Source: an uncultured Alistipes sp. (GTDB taxonomy: Bacteria > Bacteroidota > Bacteroidia > Bacteroidales > Rikenellaceae). From it: 64,000 bases of DNA. The position numbers were made by a program, and so were the translations under genes. Below, piece by piece: positions 59,981 through 64,000 of the stretch (its first letter is position 1; each line of letters starts with the position of its first letter). Under the pieces are notes generated by a model. That model saw only the letters and a list, made by a program, of their open reading frames with translations, did no database searches and was not told the DNA's origin. Location of the stretch: contig CALUNG010000001.1 of NCBI GenBank assembly GCA_944321955.1, forward strand, positions 1 through 64,000, in the 5' to 3' direction.

Positions 59981-61213
59981 TTACTCCTCGAATTCGGCCT
60001 TGAGTATGGCTACTACCTTCTCGGCCTGCTCGATTTCGAGGTCGGCGCGTGCCGCGATCTCTTCGACCGGAAGTTCGAGTACGCTCTTGGCCGTGTCGCA
60101 TCCGGCGGCCTTCAGCGCATCGATGATCCATCCGTCGATCTCGTCGGAGAATTCGGTGAGTGCGACGTCCTCCTCTTCAACTTCACGGTAGACGTCGATG
60201 TCGTATCCTGTAAGCATTTTCGAGAGTCGAATGTTAAGACCACCCTTGCCTATGGCCAGCGATACCTGGTCGGGCTTGAGGTATACCGAGGCGGTCTTGT
60301 GTTCCTCGTCGATGGTGATGCTCGATATCTTTGCGGGATTGAGCGCTCGCTGTATCATCAGCTGGGGATTCGACGTGTAGTTGATCACGTCGATATTCTC
60401 GTTGCGCAGCTCCTTGACTATGCTGTATATGCGCGAACCCTTCATGCCGACGCACGCTCCGACCGGATCGATGCGGTCGTCGTAGGATTCTACCGCTACC
60501 TTGGCTCTCTCGCCCGGTATGCGGGCTATGTTCTTGATGGTTATCAGTCCGTCGAAGATCTCCGGTACCTCCTGCTCGAACAGGCGCTCGAGGAACTGGT
60601 TGGCCGTACGCGACAGAATGATGCGCGGCTGGTTGTTGTTCATCTCGACACTCTTGACTATCGCCTTGATCGTGTCGCCCTTGCGGTAGAAGTCGTTGGG
60701 TATCTGCTCGGCTTTGGGCAGGATCAGCTCGTTCTCCTCGTCATCGAGTATGAGCACCTCCTTTTTCCATACCTGATAGATCTCGCCCGTAACGATCTCG
60801 CCGACCTTCTCGGAGTATTTTTCGTAGATGTTGGCCTTCTCCAGATCGGTTATGCGCGACGCGAGGTTCTGACGCAGCGAAAGCACCGCACGACGACCGA
60901 ACGACTCGAAACCTATGGCATCGGTGTATTCGTCACCGACTTCGTACGAAGGATCGAGCTTCTTGACCTCCGACAGCGAGATCTGCGTTACGGGATCGGT
61001 CAGTTCGTCGTCGGCGACGACCTGACGGTTGCGCCATATCTCGAGGTCGCCCTTCTCGGGGTTGATGATGACGTCGAAATTCTCGTCCGTGCCGTACTGC
61101 TTCTGAAGAGCGTGGCGGAATACATCCTCAAGAACTCCGATCATGGTGCTTTTGTCGATGTTCTTCAACTCCTTGAACTCGGCAAAATTGCTGATAAGAT
61201 TGAGATTGTCCAT
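59981..61213 (-). CDS. nusA: transcription termination/antitermination factor NusA
   Basis: 410 residues. N-terminal RNA polymerase-binding domain, S1 domain (VGEIVTGEIYQVWKKEVLI), two KH domains (VGACVGMKGSRIYSIVKEL, LAIGKGGLNIRLSKML), then an acidic helical tail with one HhH-like segment. Modulates pausing and termination. Between rimP (43 bases upstream) and infB, the conserved order. Confidence 0.97.
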   Translation of the reverse strand: MDNLNLISNFAEFKELKNIDKSTMIGVLEDVFRHALQKQYGTDENFDVIINPEKGDLEIWRNRQVVADDELTDPVTQISLSEVKKLDPSYEVGDEYTDAIGFESFGRRAVLSLRQNLASRITDLEKANIYEKYSEKVGEIVTGEIYQVWKKEVLILDDEENELILPKAEQIPNDFYRKGDTIKAIVKSVEMNNNQPRIILSRTANQFLERLFEQEVPEIFDGLITIKNIARIPGERAKVAVESYDDRIDPVGACVGMKGSRIYSIVKELRNENIDVINYTSNPQLMIQRALNPAKISSITIDEEHKTASVYLKPDQVSLAIGKGGLNIRLSKMLTGYDIDVYREVEEEDVALTEFSDEIDGWIIDALKAAGCDTAKSVLELPVEEIAARADLEIEQAEKVVAILKAEFEE

Positions 61214-61256
61214 TGTGTCTTTTATATTTTGTTTCTTATTTGTTTGTTCAGTGCCG

Positions 61257-61724
61257 TTATTTGTAGTCGAGATACTCCCGGGTGTACTTTATCTCGTCGA
61301 AACCGTAGTGTTTCTCGACATGCTGCAGCTCCTTGCGCTTGCGGCCCTCGACCGCAACCTTCTCGTCGTAGCTGAGCGTGATGCCGTCATCGTCGGCAGC
61401 CTCGAGTACGGCCAGCAGCTTCACCCCGTTGGCCAGCAGAACCTCGACCGGCTTGCCGATGAGTTTGCGATACTGGCGCAGCAGTTTGAGGTCCGATCCT
61501 ATGCCGGCCGAAGCGACCGTCAGCGAGAAATCCTCCTCGTCGCGGTCGAAACGGGCCTCTATGGCCTGGCTCAGGGCCACGCAATCTTCGATCGACACCG
61601 AGGTGTCGCTGTCGATCAACAGTTCGATTTCGTTCGACGGTGTGCACGTGCACTCTACGACATAACGGTCGGTACCCGCAAGTTCTTCGGCAGCTGCCTC
61701 TGCAATTTTATTACAATCAATCAT
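61257..61724 (-). CDS. rimP: ribosome maturation factor RimP
   Basis: 155 residues. Alpha/beta N-domain with VECTCTPSNEIELLIDSD and SIEDCVALSQAIEARFDRDEED, then an SH3-like C-domain (RQYRKLIGKPVEVLL, ITLSYDEKVAVEGRKRK). Needed for 30S maturation. First gene of rimP-nusA-infB, with a clear promoter and a leader hairpin upstream. Confidence 0.93.
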   Translation of the reverse strand: MIDCNKIAEAAAEELAGTDRYVVECTCTPSNEIELLIDSDTSVSIEDCVALSQAIEARFDRDEEDFSLTVASAGIGSDLKLLRQYRKLIGKPVEVLLANGVKLLAVLEAADDDGITLSYDEKVAVEGRKRKELQHVEKHYGFDEIKYTREYLDYK

Positions 61725-61765
61725 TTTTCTGATGTATGGGTGAAAACTGGTTTCCGGTAAACTAC

Positions 61766-61797
61766 GAAATAAGGGGACTTTTGCGTCCCCTTATTTC
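61766..61797 (-). promoter_or_regulatory. 13-bp hairpin in the rimP leader
   Basis: GAAATAAGGGGAC (61766-61778) pairs perfectly with GTCCCCTTATTTC (61785-61797) around TTTTGC. It lies a few bases after the predicted transcription start of rimP-nusA-infB, and also about 65 bases after the lpxA stop. No U-tract follows leftwards. It may protect the mRNA 5' end or close the lpxA transcript. Confidence 0.6.
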
Positions 61798-61809
61798 CAT
61801 TCAGCAGTG

Positions 61810-61839
61810 CAAATATAGTAAAATTTTGCTACATACCAA
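61810..61839 (-). promoter_or_regulatory. promoter of rimP-nusA-infB
   Basis: Minus strand: TTG (61839-61837), exactly 19 bases, TATATTTG (61817-61810). Transcription would start near 61803. Confidence 0.8.
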
Positions 61840-61862
61840 TATATATGGCGTAAAAAATTCGT

Positions 61863-62654
61863 CTATTCTCTTTTTTTGCTGCTGTAGGGTTTGCATACGC
61901 CGCGTTTCGACGTACGTATGAAGTCGATCAGGTAGTCGCGTTCGGGCGACTGCGGAAGTTCCTTTTCGGCCTTTTCGCAGGCCTCCATATAGTTCATGTC
62001 GCTCTGGAAGAGCATGCGGCAGACATCGTGGACGGCACTGATCTGCTCGGGCGTGAAACCGCGGCGGTTCAGGCCTACCTTGTTCACGCCTGCATAACGC
62101 GGCCCTTCGTTCGAGAGTATGATGTAGGGCGGTACATCCTGACCCACAAGGGCTCCTCCCTGTATCATGGCATGTGCGCCGATGCGCACCCACTGGTGTA
62201 CGGCTGCATGGCCACCGAGAACTACCCAGTCGCCGACCTCGACTTCGCCGGCAAGCGAAATGCGGTTGGCGAAAACGCAGTGGCTGCCAACAACGTCGTC
62301 GTGGGCAATGTGTACATAGGCCATCAGCAGGTTGTGGTCGCCGACAACCGTCTTGCCGCGCGAGGCTGTTCCGCGCGATATGGTTACATATTCGCGTATG
62401 TCGTTGTAATCGCCGATTTCGGCCGTCGTGACCTCGCCGGCGAACTTCAGATCCTGCGGTATGCAGGCTATCGATGCGGCGGTGTGGATTTTGTTCCCCT
62501 TGCCGATACGGGCTCCGTCATGGATGACGGCGCCGGGGCCTATCCAGCAGTCGTCGCCGATGACCACATCGCCGGCTATGTAGGCGAAGGGTTCGACCGT
62601 GACGTTCTTGCCGATTTTGGCATTGGGGTGGATGTAGGCAAGATTGCTAATCAT
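61863..62654 (-). CDS. lpxA: UDP-N-acetylglucosamine O-acyltransferase LpxA
   Basis: First step of lipid A synthesis: transfers a 3-hydroxyacyl chain from acyl-carrier protein to UDP-GlcNAc. 263 residues: a left-handed beta-helix of hexapeptide repeats (HPNAKIGKNVTVEPFAYI and onward), the catalytic histidine region YVHIAHDDVVG, the GGHAAVHQWVRIG segment, and a C-terminal helical domain. No gap separates it from lpxC-fabZ, whose stop codon abuts its start. Confidence 0.96.
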   Translation of the reverse strand: MISNLAYIHPNAKIGKNVTVEPFAYIAGDVVIGDDCWIGPGAVIHDGARIGKGNKIHTAASIACIPQDLKFAGEVTTAEIGDYNDIREYVTISRGTASRGKTVVGDHNLLMAYVHIAHDDVVGSHCVFANRISLAGEVEVGDWVVLGGHAAVHQWVRIGAHAMIQGGALVGQDVPPYIILSNEGPRYAGVNKVGLNRRGFTPEQISAVHDVCRMLFQSDMNYMEACEKAEKELPQSPERDYLIDFIRTSKRGVCKPYSSKKRE

Positions 62655-64000
62655 TTATTCGTGTTTGTCTGGTTGTTGGTTTTTGACTATCTGCGCCATC
62701 ATTGTGGCCTCGCATACGAGCTTGTCGCCGACGAAGGCTTTGCCCGAAGCTACGGCCAGCCCGTGGCGTATGGGTTCGGAGAAGTGTACCTCGAACTGGA
62801 GCGTGTCGCCCGGCACGACCTTGTGCTTGAAACGTACGTCGTCTATGCGCAGGAAATATGTCGAATAGTTCTCTGGATCGGGTACCGTACCCAGTGCGAG
62901 TATGCCGCTGCACTGTGCCATGGCCTCGACGATAAGCACGCCGGGCATGACCGGCTCGTGGGGGAAGTGGCCGGTGAAGAAGGGCTCGTTGAACGTTACG
63001 TTCTTGATGCCGGCTACCGACTCCTCGTCCAGATGGAATATGCGGTCGATGAGCAGGAACGGGAAACGGTGGGGCAGCATCGAGCGTATCTTGTTGATGT
63101 CGTAGAGCGGAGCCTTGCGGCAATCGTACTTGAAACGGGGCTTTTCGCCCTCGCGGCGGATTGTCGCGTGCATCTGCTTCATGAACTCCGTATTGGCGAA
63201 GTGTCCCGGACGCGTAGCCCATACGCGGCCCTTGATACGGCGTCCCAGCAGGGCGAAGTCGCCCAGAAGGTCGAGCAGCTTGTGACGGGCCAGTTCGTTG
63301 TTGGCTCTCAGCTCGAGGTTGTTGAGGTATCCGCCCGTAATCTTGATATCCTGCTTGTTGAAGATCTTCTTGAGGTGTTCGAGCTGCTCGTCCGATACGG
63401 GATTCTCGACTACCACGATGGCGTTGTCGAGGTCGCCGCCCTTGATGAGGTTCATCTTGAAGAGGGGCTCGAGTTCGTGCAGGAACACGAATGTACGGCA
63501 GGGTGCTATCTTGCCGGCATAGTCGTCGTTGGGATTGAGCGTGGCGTACTGGTTGCCGATGACCTTCGAGTTGTAGTCGACGTGTACCGACACCGAGAAG
63601 ACGTCGTCGGGGTAGATTATGATGGCAACTCCCTTTTCGGGGATGGTATATACCATCTTTTCGGTTACCTGGTAGTATTCGCGTTCGGCGTCCTGCTCGA
63701 CGAGGCCGGTCTCGATGATCTTTTCGGCGTACTCGCGTGCGGAGCCATCCATTATCGGGGTTTCCGGAGCGTCGATGTCTATGAGGGCATTGTCCACTCC
63801 GAGGGTCCAAAGTGCCGACATGACATGTTCTATCGTGCTGACCCTGGCTGTTCCGCGGGATATGGTCGTGCCGCGCGAAGTGTCGGTGACGAACTCGCAC
63901 AGCGCCGGAACCGTCGGCGTGCCTTCGAGATCCGTACGGCGGAACACGATGCCCGTGCCGACTTTCGCCGGATTGACCGTCATGTTGACGGCCAGGCCCG
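62655..64000 (-). CDS. lpxC-fabZ: bifunctional LpxC-FabZ (5' end beyond window)
   Basis: Fusion of UDP-3-O-acyl-GlcNAc deacetylase (LpxC, zinc enzyme, committed step of lipid A) with 3-hydroxyacyl-ACP dehydratase (FabZ). The LpxC part shows [22 protein letters not shown] and PIMDGSARE; the FabZ part starts after about residue 290 of the visible frame with [36 protein letters not shown] and the conserved C-terminal strands. The frame stays open to base 64000, so about 20 or more N-terminal residues are missing. An internal ATG at 63983 is not the true start. This fusion is characteristic of Bacteroidota and relatives. Confidence 0.96.
   Translation of the reverse strand, partial: GLAVNMTVNPAKVGTGIVFRRTDLEGTPTVPALCEFVTDTSRGTTISRGTARVSTIEHVMSALWTLGVDNALIDIDAPETPIMDGSAREYAEKIIETGLVEQDAEREYYQVTEKMVYTIPEKGVAIIIYPDDVFSVSVHVDYNSKVIGNQYATLNPNDDYAGKIAPCRTFVFLHELEPLFKMNLIKGGDLDNAIVVVENPVSDEQLEHLKKIFNKQDIKITGGYLNNLELRANNELARHKLLDLLGDFALLGRRIKGRVWATRPGHFANTEFMKQMHATIRREGEKPRFKYDCRKAPLYDINKIRSMLPHRFPFLLIDRIFHLDEESVAGIKNVTFNEPFFTGHFPHEPVMPGVLIVEAMAQCSGILALGTVPDPENYSTYFLRIDDVRFKHKVVPGDTLQFEVHFSEPIRHGLAVASGKAFVGDKLVCEATMMAQIVKNQQPDKHE

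Noticed and set aside
57688-60003. 771-codon open frame antisense to infB
   Set aside because: Leu/Arg/Asp-rich translation typical of antisense frames. infB is certain and no promoter or ribosome site supports the antisense.
1-64000. CRISPR arrays, tRNA/rRNA genes, insertion sequences, prophage or integrase
   Set aside because: No evenly spaced direct repeats, no tRNA cloverleaf with a CCA end, no transposase, integrase or capsid motif were seen by reading; divergent tRNAs could be missed without tRNAscan.

Overview
The window is a continuous piece of a Bacteroidota chromosome, most likely a GC-rich Bacteroidales of the Rikenellaceae/Alistipes type. The evidence for this is the gene content (Rnf complex with rseC, pyruvate:ferredoxin oxidoreductase, fused lpxC-fabZ, TonB-dependent receptors with an N-terminal carboxypeptidase-like domain, DUF349 protein) and the repeated Bacteroidota-type promoter, TTG then about 19 bases then TAnnTTTG, in front of many genes. 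The genus is an inference from style. No tRNA, rRNA, insertion sequence, phage gene or CRISPR array was found. Base composition and codon style look uniform, so this is mostly vertically inherited core genome with a few accessory islands.

Layout. 1-4.4 kb: 3' part of recQ, a membrane-anchored metallo-beta-lactamase-fold hydrolase, a GNAT acetyltransferase and rsmA. 4.4-7.6 kb: a long hairpin RNA candidate (possibly 6S RNA), then a four-gene envelope operon (CsgG-like, PEGA-like small lipoprotein, DUF4810-like, GNA1162/DUF799-like). 7.8-15.3 kb: nifJ, a META lipoprotein, a secreted S1/P1 nuclease, rplU-rpmA, cysQ, and a small Cys-rich membrane protein divergent from trkA. 15.3-22.4 kb: trkA, GH3-family enzyme, deoxynucleoside kinase, rRNA methyltransferase, MerR regulator, NIF3-like protein and a zinc-ribbon coiled coil. 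22.5-29.7 kb: nadE (glutaminase cysteine replaced), rseC and rnfBCDGEA.

29.8-41.4 kb: a three-repeat surface lipoprotein, hpt-queE-divIC/ftsB-thiL, then a leftward run ackA-ptb-buk-aroQ-pyk-flippase and an orphan OmpR-type response regulator. 41.6-49.9 kb: DUF349 protein, pyrG, yidC, a DEDD exonuclease and a second recQ paralogue. 49.9-53.4 kb: a probable copper/metal locus (PqqD-like, Cys/His-rich secreted protein, Cys-motif TonB receptor, secreted HMA protein). 53.5-57.2 kb: rpmI-rplT with a structured spacer, a membrane protein gene broken at a run of nine T, and a CoA transferase. 57.2-64 kb: infB-nusA-rimP, lpxA and lpxC-fabZ (cut by the window end), all leftward.

How they fit together. 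NifJ makes reduced ferredoxin and acetyl-CoA, and Rnf converts ferredoxin plus NAD+ into an ion gradient and NADH. AckA, Ptb-Buk and the CoA transferase close carbon flow to short-chain acids with substrate-level ATP, and pyruvate kinase feeds the node. This is the energy core of an anaerobic fermenter. The less explained parts are the CsgG/DUF4810/GNA1162 operon without a curli subunit, the metal locus with a PqqD protein, the NadE lacking its glutaminase nucleophile, the poly-T frameshift gene and several RNA elements.
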